Shown piece by piece: positions 18,054 to 28,378 of a stretch of 64,000 bases of DNA. Numbering within the stretch: position 1 is the first letter of the stretch; each line of letters begins with the position of its first letter. The DNA is taken from positions 868,001-932,000 of the forward strand of contig CAWJXV010000009.1 in NCBI GenBank assembly GCA_963846915.1, given 5' to 3'. Position numbers and translations under genes: made by a program. The DNA comes from PALSA-612 sp963846915. Lineage in GTDB: Bacteria > Actinomycetota > Thermoleophilia > Gaiellales > Gaiellaceae. Below the pieces are notes generated by a model that did no database searches, was not told the DNA's origin, and saw only the letters and a program-made list of their open reading frames with translations.

Positions 18054-19104
18054 GCAGGCGCGTGTCGCCCGTAGGCACCTGGGCGACCACCTTCGACCCG
18101 ACCGGCAGCGAGCCCGCATGAGCGGTCGACACGTCTGCGATCAGGTCGGCCGCCGGCCCCACGACCTTCAGGCGCGTGACCGGCCCGAGGAACGTGTGCG
18201 ACAGGATGTCGCCGGCGAGCTCGTTGGCGGCCGGCTCGCGGCCGTCGAGCGCCTCGACCTTGAGGGACTCCGGACGGACGAGCACGAGCACGCGCTCGCC
18301 CTTCGACCGGCCGCGCGCCGAGTCGATCGTCAGCCGCGTGCCGCCGTGGTCGATGCCGCCCACGTCGTCGAGAACGGTCCCCTCGAGCCTGTTCATCGTG
18401 CCGATGAACTCGGCGACGAAGGGTGTCTCCGGCGCGCCGTACATGTCGCTCGGCGGGCCGACCTGCTCGATCTTGCCGCCGTACATGACCGCGACCCGGT
18501 CGGAGATCGAGAGCGCCTCCTCCTGGTCGTGCGTGACGTAGATCGTCGTGATGCCGAGCTCGAGCTGGATGCGGCGGATCTCCTCGCGTAGCTGGACGCG
18601 CACCTTGGCGTCGAGGGCGGAGAGCGGCTCGTCGAGGAGCAGCACGCTCGGCTCGATCGCGAGCGAACGCGCGAGCGCCACGCGCTGCTGCATGCCGCCC
18701 GAAAGCTGGTGCGGGTAGCGCCCTGCGGCCTGGCCCAGCCCGACGAGCTCCAGGAGCTCGCCGACACGCTTCCGTCGCTCGGCGCGCGGCTGCTTGCGGA
18801 TGCGCAGGCCGTACTCGACGTTCTTCGCCGCGCTCATGTTGGGGAACAGGCTGTAGGCCTGGAAGACCATGCCCATGTTGCGGCGGTTGGGCGGGACGCC
18901 CGACACGTCCTTGCCGTCGACGACGACCCGGCCCGACGTGGGCCGATCGAAGCCGGCGACGAGTCGGAGCGCCGTTGTCTTGCCGCAGCCGCTCGGCCCC
19001 AGCAGCGACACGAACTCGGCCTTGTCGAGCGTCAGGTCGATCCCCTTCAGCGCCTCGAAGTCACCAAACGACCTCCGTAGCTGCTGGAGCTCGACGTGCG
19101 GCAT
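17962..19104 (-). CDS. potA: Spermidine/putrescine-type ABC transporter ATPase
   Basis: 380 residues. It has Walker A GPSGCGKTT, the signature LSGGMQQRVALARSLA, Walker B VLLLDEPLSALDA and the switch IYVTHDQEEAL, then a C-terminal TOBE region (LVLVRPESLKV, TFLGPVTRLKVV). This architecture is shared by polyamine and Fe(III) importers. ATG at 19104 overlaps the permease stop by one base (TGATG). Last gene of a four-gene operon: binding protein, two permeases, ATPase. Confidence 0.9.
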   Translation of the reverse strand: MPHVELQQLRRSFGDFEALKGIDLTLDKAEFVSLLGPSGCGKTTALRLVAGFDRPTSGRVVVDGKDVSGVPPNRRNMGMVFQAYSLFPNMSAAKNVEYGLRIRKQPRAERRKRVGELLELVGLGQAAGRYPHQLSGGMQQRVALARSLAIEPSVLLLDEPLSALDAKVRVQLREEIRRIQLELGITTIYVTHDQEEALSISDRVAVMYGGKIEQVGPPSDMYGAPETPFVAEFIGTMNRLEGTVLDDVGGIDHGGTRLTIDSARGRSKGERVLVLVRPESLKVEALDGREPAANELAGDILSHTFLGPVTRLKVVGPAADLIADVSTAHAGSLPVGSKVVAQVPTGDTRLLSLEGVESEPIPEEAGPAEGMTAEPDPDDL

Positions 19105-19910
19105 CAGTGGCCCACCTCCGCCGCGAAGCGGCCGCTCGTCGCGCGTTTGCGCCCGACGAGCAGGATCGAGAGCATCGCCAGCCACGTGATCCCGAAGCTC
19201 AGCAGCGTCAGCGCCGACGCCGGGAAGCCCTTGTTCTCGTTGATGTATTCGATGTACGTCGGGAAGGTGTTGAACGACGAGAGGCTCGCGATCGTGAACT
19301 CGCCCATGACGATCGCGAGCGTGAGGAAGGCGGCGCTGAGCGCGGCGACCCGGATGTTCGGAAGGATGACCCGGAGCAGCGTCGTCCGCCAGCCCGCGCC
19401 GAGGTTGAGCGACGCCTCCGTCAGCGTGTGCACGTCGATCGAGCGGAAGCCGGCCTCGAGCGAGAAGAACACGTACGGGAAGGCGAGGATCACGTAGGCG
19501 GCGGGGAGGAACCAGTACGGGTTGTCGAGGAACCAGAGCGGTGCGTTGAGCGTGTCCTTGTAGAACTTGAGCAGCCCGACGACGAGGATGATCGGCGGCA
19601 CGACGAAGGGCACGAGCGCCATGAAGGCGATCACCGGGCGCAGCTTCGGGAGCCGCAGATGGACCCAGTAGATCGTCGGCACGAACAGCACGAGGCTGAC
19701 GACGATCGTCTCGAGCGACAGGATGATCGAGAGCTTGAACGTCGCCCAGAACTGCGGATCGTGGATGATCACGCTGTAGTTCTCGAGGCTGCAGCAGTTG
19801 CCGGTCTGGTTGCTCTTCAGCGAGAACAGGAACGTGGAGATCAGCGGAATGAAGAAGTACGCCATCCCGAGGACGATCCAGATCCACGCTGACCACGGGA
19901 ACCGCCTCAT
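19104..19910 (-). CDS. potC: ABC transporter permease, PotC type
   Basis: 268 residues with about six membrane segments and the coupling loop EASLNLGAGWRTTLLRVILPNIR. It lies second among two permeases; the ATG at 19910 overlaps the first permease's stop (ATGA), and its own stop overlaps the ATPase start. Together with the neighbouring permease it forms the membrane channel of the importer. A Cys pair (NCCSLENY) sits in the first external loop region. Confidence 0.87.
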   Translation of the reverse strand: MRRFPWSAWIWIVLGMAYFFIPLISTFLFSLKSNQTGNCCSLENYSVIIHDPQFWATFKLSIILSLETIVVSLVLFVPTIYWVHLRLPKLRPVIAFMALVPFVVPPIILVVGLLKFYKDTLNAPLWFLDNPYWFLPAAYVILAFPYVFFSLEAGFRSIDVHTLTEASLNLGAGWRTTLLRVILPNIRVAALSAAFLTLAIVMGEFTIASLSSFNTFPTYIEYINENKGFPASALTLLSFGITWLAMLSILLVGRKRATSGRFAAEVGH

Positions 19911-20839
19911 CGCGCCCACCTCGACGTCCGCCGTTGCAGCGGCACGTAGATGAGCATCATCCCGAGGAGGACGGCGAACATCCCGAACGCGAGTGCCTGG
20001 CCCTCGTGCGGGTTCGAGAGCACGTTGCCGGTCAGGTCGTTGCCGATCACGATCGGGACGAGGTTGAGGCCGCTGCCGCTCGTTAGCGCGTAGGCGGTCG
20101 CATACGCGGCGAACGCGTTTCCGAACAGCAGGATGAACGCGCCGAGGACCGACGGGAACAGCACCGGGCCGCCGACGTGGCGCCAGAACTGGAACGAGCT
20201 CGCTCCCAGGTTGGACGACGCCTCGCGCCACTCCTGCCGGAGCCCGTCGATCGCCGGCGAGATGACGAGGAGCATCAGCGGGATCTGGAAGTAGAGATAG
20301 ACAACCCCGACGCCGAAGGAGCTGAACAGCGAGAACGGCTGACTCGAGCCGGGCGGTGTCCATTCGTAGAGGTTGAACCCGAGCTGGTCCTGCAGGAACT
20401 TCGTGACGACCCCGATCGTCCCGATCGTGGCGATGAAGGCGAACGCGAGGGGGATGCCGCCGAAGTTCGCCGCCACGCCCGAAAAGGTCGTGAACATCGG
20501 ACGGATGAAGCGCGGAATGCGGTCCCGCATCGCCGCATACGCGAGCAGGAAGCCGAACAGCGCGCCCCAAAACGCCGTCTCCGCGCTCAATTGGATGCTC
20601 GTCTCGAACGACGAGCGGAGGTAGCTCGTGTGGATGATCGCGGAGACGTTCGAGAGCGTCCAGCCGCCGCTCGAGCTCTTGAACGCGCCCACCATGACCT
20701 GCGCCGCGGGCAGGAACAGGAACATGGTGGTGTAGACAAAGAACGGAACGACCACGAGCCAGGCGAGCGGAAGAAACCTCCGGCCGGACACGGTGTCCGG
20801 CCGGAGATCGTCTGCACTGGTTGCGACCGAGGTCGCCAA
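19907..20839 (-). CDS. potB: ABC transporter permease, PotB type
   Basis: 310 residues, six predicted membrane segments, with the EAA-type loop REASSNLGASSFQFWRHVGGPVLFPS. The TTG at 20839 (TTGGCGACC) is used as start, 11 bases after the binding protein stop; a non-ATG start here could lower the permease-to-binding-protein ratio. It pairs with the PotC-type permease. Confidence 0.87.
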   Translation of the reverse strand: MATSVATSADDLRPDTVSGRRFLPLAWLVVVPFFVYTTMFLFLPAAQVMVGAFKSSSGGWTLSNVSAIIHTSYLRSSFETSIQLSAETAFWGALFGFLLAYAAMRDRIPRFIRPMFTTFSGVAANFGGIPLAFAFIATIGTIGVVTKFLQDQLGFNLYEWTPPGSSQPFSLFSSFGVGVVYLYFQIPLMLLVISPAIDGLRQEWREASSNLGASSFQFWRHVGGPVLFPSVLGAFILLFGNAFAAYATAYALTSGSGLNLVPIVIGNDLTGNVLSNPHEGQALAFGMFAVLLGMMLIYVPLQRRTSRWAR

Positions 20840-20850
20840 GCTCTACTTCT

Positions 20851-22038
20851 CTAGCCGACCTTGGCCGACCACTCGGCATTGATCTTCACCTGCGCCTTGG
20901 CCAGCTGGCCAAGGCTCGCGAACTTCACCTTTGCGTAGGGGGCGGCCGGGGGCAGCGCCTTGATGAGCGACGCGGGGATCACCTTCCGCCCGACCATGTT
21001 CGTGAACCGTGCCGGATGCACGAACCCCTTCAGCCAGATGATCTGGCCCTGGTCGGAGTAGAGGAACTCCTGGTAGAGCCGGGCCGACCACGGATGCGGC
21101 GCCGTCGCGTTGATCGCCTGGCAGTAGTAGCCGCCGTAGATTCCGTCCGTCGGGATGCTCGTCTTCCACCGCGCCGACGGGAACTCCTTGGTGTAGGCGA
21201 TGTTCAGATAGTCCCAGTCGATGACGATCGGCGTCTGGCCGGACTGAACCGTCTGCGGCGTGCCCTGCACTGGGATGAAGTTGCCGACCGACTTCAGCTT
21301 GGCGAACCAGTCGATCCCGGGGCCGATGTCGCTCAGCGACCCCCCGTTCGCGAGCGACGCCGCGAAGACGCCGGCGAGCGCCGAGCCCGAGGTGAGCGGG
21401 CTCCCGTTCAGGGCAACCTTGCCCTTGTAGGCGGGCTTGAGCAGGTCGGCGAACGTCTTCGGGACGGGGTTGACGAGACCCTGGTTCGCGCCGATCGAGA
21501 TCGCCCCCCAGTAGTCGCCGACCCAGAAGCCGCGGCCGTCCTTCATCGCGCGGGGGATCGTCCCCCAGTTCGAGTTGAAGTACTTCGAGTAGAGCCCGGT
21601 GTTCGCTCCGGAGAGCGCGAACGTCGTGGTGACGTCGACGGCATCGGGAGCGCGGGGGTCGCCCTTCAGCGAGACGATCGCCTGATTCTCCTGCGCCGAT
21701 GTCCCGCCAGGGTTGGCGTCCGTGTAGCTGATGCCGTACTTCTTCTGGAACGTCGAAAACATCTCACCGTAGTTCGCCCAGTCGAGCGGGCACGCGATCA
21801 GGTTGACGTGGCCCTCCTTCTTGGCCTCGGCGATCATCTCCTTCTTCGAGAAGCCGCGGCCTTTGGTCGGCGGGCTCGCCGAGTTCTTCATCCGCGCCGC
21901 GATCGCGGCGCTCGGGCCTGCGAGGATGGTCAGGCCTGCCGCAGCCGCAGCGCTCCGCTTGAGCATCTGCGAACGGCTGATCTCACCCTCTTCGAGCTTG
22001 CTCCAGAACTCGAGTTCTTGGTGCTCGTAGTCCTCCAC
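20851..22038 (-). CDS. ABC transporter substrate-binding protein, PotD/spermidine type
   Basis: 395 residues from the GTG at 22038, chosen because GGAGGG lies a few bases upstream; an ATG further upstream would add 24 non-conserved residues. The N-terminus is unusual: about 20 charged residues (EDYEHQELEFWSKLEEGEI) precede a signal region SRSQMLKRSAAAAAGLTILAGPSAAIAA, similar to Tat-type leaders but with only one Arg-Ser in place of Arg-Arg. The mature part has PLDWANYGEMFSTFQKKYGI and VDVTTTFALSGANTGLYSKY. Ligand probably a polyamine or related cation; not provable here. First gene of the operon. Confidence 0.83.
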   Translation of the reverse strand: MEDYEHQELEFWSKLEEGEISRSQMLKRSAAAAAGLTILAGPSAAIAARMKNSASPPTKGRGFSKKEMIAEAKKEGHVNLIACPLDWANYGEMFSTFQKKYGISYTDANPGGTSAQENQAIVSLKGDPRAPDAVDVTTTFALSGANTGLYSKYFNSNWGTIPRAMKDGRGFWVGDYWGAISIGANQGLVNPVPKTFADLLKPAYKGKVALNGSPLTSGSALAGVFAASLANGGSLSDIGPGIDWFAKLKSVGNFIPVQGTPQTVQSGQTPIVIDWDYLNIAYTKEFPSARWKTSIPTDGIYGGYYCQAINATAPHPWSARLYQEFLYSDQGQIIWLKGFVHPARFTNMVGRKVIPASLIKALPPAAPYAKVKFASLGQLAKAQVKINAEWSAKVG

Positions 22039-22072
22039 TTGCCCTCCTTGGCGGCGAATTGTGAACGAGCCG

Positions 22073-22101
22073 AGTTTACGGCCGGTTGGGCGAGAATTCA
22101 A
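22073..22101 (-). promoter_or_regulatory. Promoter of the polyamine-type ABC operon
   Basis: On the minus strand TTGAAT (22101-22096) and TAAACT (22078-22073) are separated by exactly 17 bases. They lie 35 bases upstream of the GTG at 22038, leaving room for the GGAGGG ribosome site. Confidence 0.6.
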
Positions 22102-22171
22102 TGAGGACACCGCTTCGTAACCGGTCCGTAGCCTCCCGTGACCCGCTCGGAAGGCTCGTTATGCTCGGCGG

Positions 22172-23089
22172 ATGCCGGGGCCGTTCGACGCCGAAGGCGA
22201 GTGGTTGAAGTGCGCGCTGCACGCGCACACGACCAACTCCGACGGCGAGCTCGCGCCGAATCTGCTCGTCCGGCACTACGAGTGGGCCGGGTTCGACGTG
22301 CTCGCGATCACGGACCACTGGGTACGAACGGTGGAGCCGTCGACCGCGCGGCTGCTCGTCATTCCCGGCACAGAGCTGAACGCGCAGGCCGGCGGCCCGG
22401 AGCACGACGCGCACGTGCTCGCGCTCGGCGTCGACGCCGATCCCGAGCCGCCCGCGAACGGCTTCGCGCCGCTCGAGGAGGTGGTGGCGTGGATCGCGGC
22501 GAGCGGCGGCGTCCCCTATCTGGCGCACAGCTACTGGAGCGGCCTGCGGACCGAGCAGTTCGAGGCCTGCGCGGGCCTGGTCGGGATCGAGGTCTACAAC
22601 GCGGGCTGCGAGCTCGAGATCGGCCGCGGCGACGCGGGCCTGCACTGGGACGAAGCGCTCGAGCGAGGGCACCTTCTGTACGGGATCGCGTCCGACGACT
22701 CCCACCACCCCGGCTACGACAGCGGCCACGCCTGGGTCTGGGCGCGCTGCGCCGAACGGACGCAGGCGGCGGTGCTGGAGGCGCTCCGCGAGGGGCGCTT
22801 CTACAGCTCCGCGGGGCCGGAGATCCACTCGCTCGAGCTCGACGACGGCGCGTTGACGGTCCGCTGCAGCCCGGTCGCGAGCGCGACGCTCGTCGCCGGC
22901 CCGCGCCGCGGCGCGCGCGCGAACGCCGGTCGCCTCGGCTACCCGCACGGAGCCGAGATCCTCGACCGGGACACGGACGGCGCGATCACCGCCGCCCGGC
23001 TCGAGCGCCCGTGGGGCGCCGGGTACGGCCGGCTCGAGCTCGCGGACGCCTCGGGGAGGAAGGCGTGGACGAACCCGCTCTGGCCGTAG
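22172..23089 (+). CDS. PHP domain phosphoesterase
   Basis: 305 residues with the PHP metal motifs in order: LHAHTTNSDG (motif I), ITDHW (II), IPGTELNAQ (III), HDAHVLALG, and the late SDDSHH (motif IV). PHP proteins are metal-dependent phosphoesterases; stand-alone ones act on nucleotides or sugar phosphates, so the substrate is open. TATGCT lies six bases before the ATG, indicating a leaderless message divergent from the ABC operon. Its end overlaps the glpD start by 25 bases, so the two are probably co-expressed. Confidence 0.83.
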   Translation: MPGPFDAEGEWLKCALHAHTTNSDGELAPNLLVRHYEWAGFDVLAITDHWVRTVEPSTARLLVIPGTELNAQAGGPEHDAHVLALGVDADPEPPANGFAPLEEVVAWIAASGGVPYLAHSYWSGLRTEQFEACAGLVGIEVYNAGCELEIGRGDAGLHWDEALERGHLLYGIASDDSHHPGYDSGHAWVWARCAERTQAAVLEALREGRFYSSAGPEIHSLELDDGALTVRCSPVASATLVAGPRRGARANAGRLGYPHGAEILDRDTDGAITAARLERPWGAGYGRLELADASGRKAWTNPLWP

Positions 23090-24604
23090 AGCGCCGCGCC
23101 CGCGCGATCGCCGAGCTCGGCGATCGCCGCTTCGACCTGCTCGTGATCGGCGGCGGCATCATCGGCGCCGGCATCGCCGAGGCGGCCACGGCTCACGGGC
23201 TCGCGGTTGCGCTCGTCGACAGGGGCGACTTCGGCGGCGGCACGTCGACCGCGTCGTCCAAGCTGATCCACGGCGGCCTCCGCTACCTCCGCCTCGGCGA
23301 CGTGCGCCTCGTCCGCGAGGCCCACCAGGAGCGGCGGACGCTGATGCGCGTCGTCGCGCCGCACCTCGTCCGCCGGCTGCCCTTCCTGTTCCCGCTCTAC
23401 GAGGGCGGCCCGTACCGGCCCTGGTTCGTGCAGACGGGGATCCTGGTCTACTCGGCGCTCGCCCGCGCCCGGCTGAACGGGCCCGTCCCGGTCGAGCGGG
23501 CGCGGCGGCTCGTTCCGCGCCTGCGCGGCGAGGCGCTCCGCTCCTGCGCGCTCTACGCGGACGCGGTGACGAACGACGGGCGCCTGACGCTCGCAAACGT
23601 TCGCAGTGCCGCCGACGCGGGCGCGACGGTCCTCAACTACGCCGAGGTGGTCGCATTGCGCGGGCGGGAGGGCGCCGACGTGCTCGTGGACGGCGACACC
23701 GTGCGTCGTCTCGGCACGCGCGATCGTGAACGCGAGCGGCCCGTGGGTCGACCACGTCCGCCGGCTCGAGGATCCGCGCGCGAAGCCGTCGGTCCGGCTG
23801 AGCAAGGGCGTGCACGTGCTCGTCGAGGGCGGGCAGGACTGGGCAGCGGCTCTCACGATCCCGCACGACAAGGTGCGCGTGACCTTTGCCGTCCCCTGGC
23901 AGGGCATGCTGCTGCTCGGAACGACCGACACGCTCCACGACGGGGATCCCGGCGACGTGAGCGTCACCGCCGGGGACGTCGAGCAGGTGCTCGCCGAGGC
24001 ATCGGTCGCCGTCGATGCGCTGCTGCCGGAGGACGTTCGCGCGACCTTCGCCGGGCTGCGCGTGCTGCCGGGCGGGAGCGGCGAGACGGCAACGGCACGG
24101 CGTGAGACCGTCTACTCGCGGGGGCCGGGCGGCATGGTCAGCATCGCCGGCGGCAAGCTCACCACGTACAGGCGAATCGCGCTCGACGCACTCGATCGCC
24201 TGCGGCCCGAGCTCGGGCTCGGCGCTCTCGACCGCCGTCCGCGGCCACTGCCGGGCGCCGCCGGACTGAGCCACGTGCCGTTCCCGGACGAGCTGCCGCC
24301 GGAGACCCGCTCGCACCTGCTCGAGCTGTACGGCTCACTCGCGGCCGACGTGCTCGCGCCTGCACGCGACGATCCATCCCTGCTCGAGCCGCTCGTGCCC
24401 GGCCGCCCGGATCTCGCCGCACAGGCGCTGTACGCGCGGGAGTGCGAATGGGCGGTGACGGACGACGACGTGCTGCGGCGGCGGACGACGGCCTGGCTCG
24501 CCGGGCCGGACGCTCAGGCGGGGACGGCGGAGCGCTCCTCGCGCAGCCGCGCCGTCGCGTCCACGTCCAGCGACAGCGTCTCCGGGTCGATCACGACGCC
24601 GTAG
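23065..24604 (+). CDS. glpD: Glycerol-3-phosphate dehydrogenase, FAD-dependent (frameshift near 23705)
   Basis: The N-terminal FAD motif is DLLVIGGGIIGAGIAEAA, followed by the GlpD hallmark GGGTSTASSKLIHGGLRYL. After the frameshift come IVNASGPWVDHVRRL, LSKGVHVLV, LLGTTDT and SIAGGKLTTYRRIA, and a C-terminal DAO_C domain. About 512 residues, normal for GlpD. It oxidises glycerol-3-phosphate to dihydroxyacetone phosphate and passes electrons to quinone. The GTG at 23065 is preceded by GGGGAGGAAGG. One extra base near 23705 breaks the frame. The last 91 bases overlap the convergent hydantoinase gene. Fits with the phosphodiesterase at 17387 in glycerolipid turnover. Confidence 0.87.
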
Positions 24605-27600
24605 TCGCGCCCGGCGAGCTCGACGGTCGTGAAGCCGTCGAGCACGTCGGAGCGCACGAGCTCGGGGTCGCGCTCGAGCGGATCGCCGTAGCCGCCCGAG
24701 TTCGGGACGGCGATCTCGATCGCCGCTCCGGCGGGGAGCGTCTTGCCGGTGAACTTCGACGGCCAGCTCTCTACGCGTGCCGTCCGGGAGCCGCACGACG
24801 GTCGAGGCGTTGATCCCGTCGTGGCCGCCGAAGATGCCCCAGGGCGGGTCGGTCTCGCATCGCTCGCCCTCGCAGGTCACGATCGTGTCGACGAGGAAGC
24901 GGTTGACCCGGATCATGCCGATGCCGCCGCGCCACTTGCCGGCCGCGCAGGGATCCTCGCGCAGCTCGTACCGCTCGGTGAGCATCGGGAAGCGCCACTC
25001 GAGCTCCTCGATCGGGTTGTTGCGCGTGTTCGCGATCAGGCAGTCGGTCGCGTCGAGGCCGTCGCGCCCCGGCCGGCCGCCGTACGAGCCCTCGTCCACC
25101 TCGAGATAGACCCAGTACTCGCCCTCCTCCTCGAGGAAGCCCGAGTAGCAGAGGAAGTGCAGGTGCGCCGAGTTGCCCGCCGTGATCTTGTCGGGCAGGA
25201 CCGGCGCGAGCGCGCGCAGCGCCAGGTCGACCGCCCGCTGCACCTGGCAGAAGCGCGCGAAGCAGGCGCGCGGGTAGTTCGGGTTGAAGATCGAGCCCTC
25301 GGGCGCAACCACCTTCACGGGCGCCAGCATCCCCTCGTTCTGCGGCACGAACACGGGATGAGTCGCCTCGTCGAGGAAGATCATCCGCGTGATGAACGTC
25401 ATCGCCGAGACGGTCGTGCCCTCGTACGGGCAGTTGAACCCCGTCGGCACCTCGGCGCTCGATCCGGTCAGGTCGAAGGTGATCTCGTCCCCGGCGATCT
25501 CGACGGCGACCTTGATCGGGAGCTTGACGCCGCGGTTGACGCCGTCGTCGTCGAGCCAGCCGACGTCGGTCTCGTAGCGGCCGTCCGGCACCTTCGCGAT
25601 CTCTGCGCGCAGCATCCGCTCCGAGTATTCGAGCCAGGCGTTGGCGGCGCCGAGCACGGTCTCCTTGCCGTAGCGGTCGAGCAGCTCGCCGTAGCGCCGC
25701 TTGGCGAGCTCGCAGGCCGCGATCATCGCGCGGATGTCGCCGTTGTTGAACGTCGGCGTGCGGACGTTGTCCATGATGTGCTTCCAGAGCCCGTCCTGCC
25801 AGACGCCGCGCTCCTGCACCTTGACCGCGCGGTAGATGTTCCCCTCCGACCAGTTGTCGACGAGGTCGATCGCGAGACCGGGATACGCGCCGCCGATGTC
25901 GAGCACGTGCGCCGAGGCGCCCGAGAATCCGACGAGCTCCCCGCCGTGGAAGATCGGGATCACGATCGCGACGTCGGGCGAGTGGGTGGCGCCGCCGTAC
26001 GGGTCGTTGTGGAGGATGACGTCGCCCTCGTGGATGTCGTCGCCGAGGATCCGGATGACGTTCTTGACGATCTTCGGCATCGCGCCCATGAACATCGGCG
26101 TCGAGTCCGATTCGGCCAGCTCGTTGCCCTCCGCATCGAAGATGCCGGCGCCGAGGTCCTCGGACTCGCGGATGATCGACGAGTACGACATGCGGTAGAG
26201 GACACCGGCCATCTCCTTGGCGATCGCCGCGAATGCGCCGCCGATCACGCGCATCAGGATCGGCGTCGCGAGGCCCGCGGCGCGCTCCCCCTCCGTGCGC
26301 GACGCGGCCGAGCAGTCGACGACGATGTTGCCGTGCCGGTCGATGTCGGCCACGAGCCCGGGCGGGACGACCGTGGTCGAGTCGTACTGCTCGATCACGG
26401 CCGGCCCCTCGATGCGGTCGCCGGCGCGCAGGAGCTCCCGCTCGTAGAACGGTGCCAGCCGCGTCTCCGGCTCGCCCGCGACGTCGAAGACGACTTCGCG
26501 CTCGAGCGTACGCGCGCGTGACGGGTCGCCGTCGCCTCGGTCGAGCTCGGTCGGCTTGAGCTCGTCGACGCGCCCGATGCCGACGGCGCGGATGTTGATG
26601 ATCTCGATCTCCGCATCGAAGCGGTGGCCGTACTCGGACTCGTGCGCGCGGTGGAAGGCGTCCTTCAGCCCCTCGACCCAGGCGTGGTCCACCTCACCAG
26701 CGGGGACGTCGAAGCGCACCTCGTAACCCTGGCCCGCGTAGCGGCAGTCGGCGAGCCGCCGGACGAGCCGCCGCTCCTCTGCGACTCCGTCGGTATCGAG
26801 CTGTGCGATCGCCTGGCCGACCAGCTCGTCGTAGCGGCGCTGGAGCCTCGCGCGGTCGAGCGTCTTCAGCGGGTGGCGCTCCGTGGCCACGAACTCGTGC
26901 TCGAGGTCGGTGGCGAGCAACCCCGCGGCGGCGACGATCCCGGGATACGGCGGGACGAGCACGCGGCCGATCTCGAGCTCGAGCGCGAGATCGCATGCGA
27001 AGAGCGGCCCGGCGCCGCCCGCTGCGACGAGCGTGAACTCGCGCGGGTCGTAGCCGCGGCGAACCGAGTTCAGCTCGATCGCCTGCGCCATCCCGTACTT
27101 CTGGATCTGGAGCGCGCCGAGCGCGGCCTCCTCGACGGACATGCCGAGCCGGTCGGCGACGCCCTGCATCGCCCTTCTCGCGAGGTCGACGTCGAGCCGC
27201 ATCGCGCCCCCGAGCAGGCCGCGGTCGGGGCGCAGCCGTCCGAGCACGAGCTGGGCGTCGGTCGAGGTCGGCTCGGTACCGCCGCGGCCGTAGCAGGCGG
27301 GGCCGGGATCGGCGCCCGCAGACTGCGGGCCGACGCGGAAGACGTCGCCCTCGTCGACGTAGGCAATCGAGCCGCCGCCGGCGCCGATCGTGTCGATGTC
27401 GACCATCGGCACCATCGCCTGGTAGTCGCCGATCTTCGTGTCGAGCAGGTGCCGCATGCGCAGGCGGCCGCCGGCCGCGACGCCGATGTCCGCCGAGGTG
27501 CCGCCCATGTCGAGCGTGACGACGTTGTCGAAGCCGGCCACCTTGCCGGCCCAGATGCCGCCGATCAGGCCTGCGACGGGGCCGGACATGAGCAGGTTGA

Positions 27601-28378
27601 CCGGCCGCTGTGTCGCGGACTCCACGGTCGCCATGCCGCCTGACGACTGCATCAGCTGTACGCCGTGCGCGAAGCCTTCGTCCCGCAGAGCCTCGTCGAA
27701 CCTGGCCACGTATCGCGATACCTTCGGGCCGACGTAGGCATTCAGGCAGACCGTCGAGAAGCGCTCGAACTCGCGGTAGAGCGGCAGGACCTCGTGCGAG
27801 ACGGACAGGTACGCGTCCGGGAACTCCTCGAGGACGATCTCCTTGATCCGCCGCTCGTGGGCCGGGTTGAGGTACGAGTGGAGCAGGCAGACCGACACCG
27901 CCTCGACGCCCGCGTCGCGCAGCTGCCGGACACGCTCGCGCACCTCGTCGTCGTCGAGCGGCGCCAGGACGTCGCCGCTCGGAACCGTCACGCGCTCCTT
28001 CACCGTCAGCCGGTGGCGGCGCTTGACGAGCGGCCGCGACTGCCACGGAAGCTCCTGCTGCAGCGAGAAGTTGTAGGGCTTCTTGTGGCGGGCGATGTGG
28101 ATGATGTCCCGCATCCCCTCGGTCGTGATCATCCCGACCTCGGCGCCCGAGTGCGTGAGCGCGATGTTGGTCGCGACGGTCGTGCCGTGCAGCAGGTTGT
28201 CGATCTCCGCCAGGCCGACACCCGCCTTCGCGCACAGGTCGCGGATGCCCTGGACGGTGCCGCGGGCGGGATCGTCGGGCGTCGACGGCACCTTGTCGAC
28301 CGTGATCCGGCCCGACTCCTCGTCGACGAGGATCAGGTCGGTGAACGTCCCGCCGACGTCGACGCCGAGGCGCCTCAT
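24514..28378 (-). CDS. Fused HyuA-HyuB hydantoinase/oxoprolinase family protein (frameshift near 24780)
   Basis: A single frame of about 1,288 codons joins two enzymes that are usually separate. Residues 1 to about 690 are HyuA: LGVDVGGTFTDLILVD, HGTTVATNIAL, MSGPVAGLIGG, LDMGGTSADIGV and GAGGGSIAYVDEG. After about 20 linker residues HyuB starts at RVIGGAFAAIAKEMAGVLYRMSYSSIIRESEDLGAGIFD (in parts), with HNDPYGGATHSPDVAI and WRGGIGMIRVN. These ATP-dependent enzymes open cyclic amides: N-methylhydantoin, hydantoins, 5-oxoproline. An extra base near 24780 precedes the true C-terminus GKTLPAGAAIEIAVPNSGGYGDP. ATG at 28378 overlaps the flavin oxidoreductase stop. The neighbours favour N-methylhydantoin, by inference. 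Confidence 0.88.
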
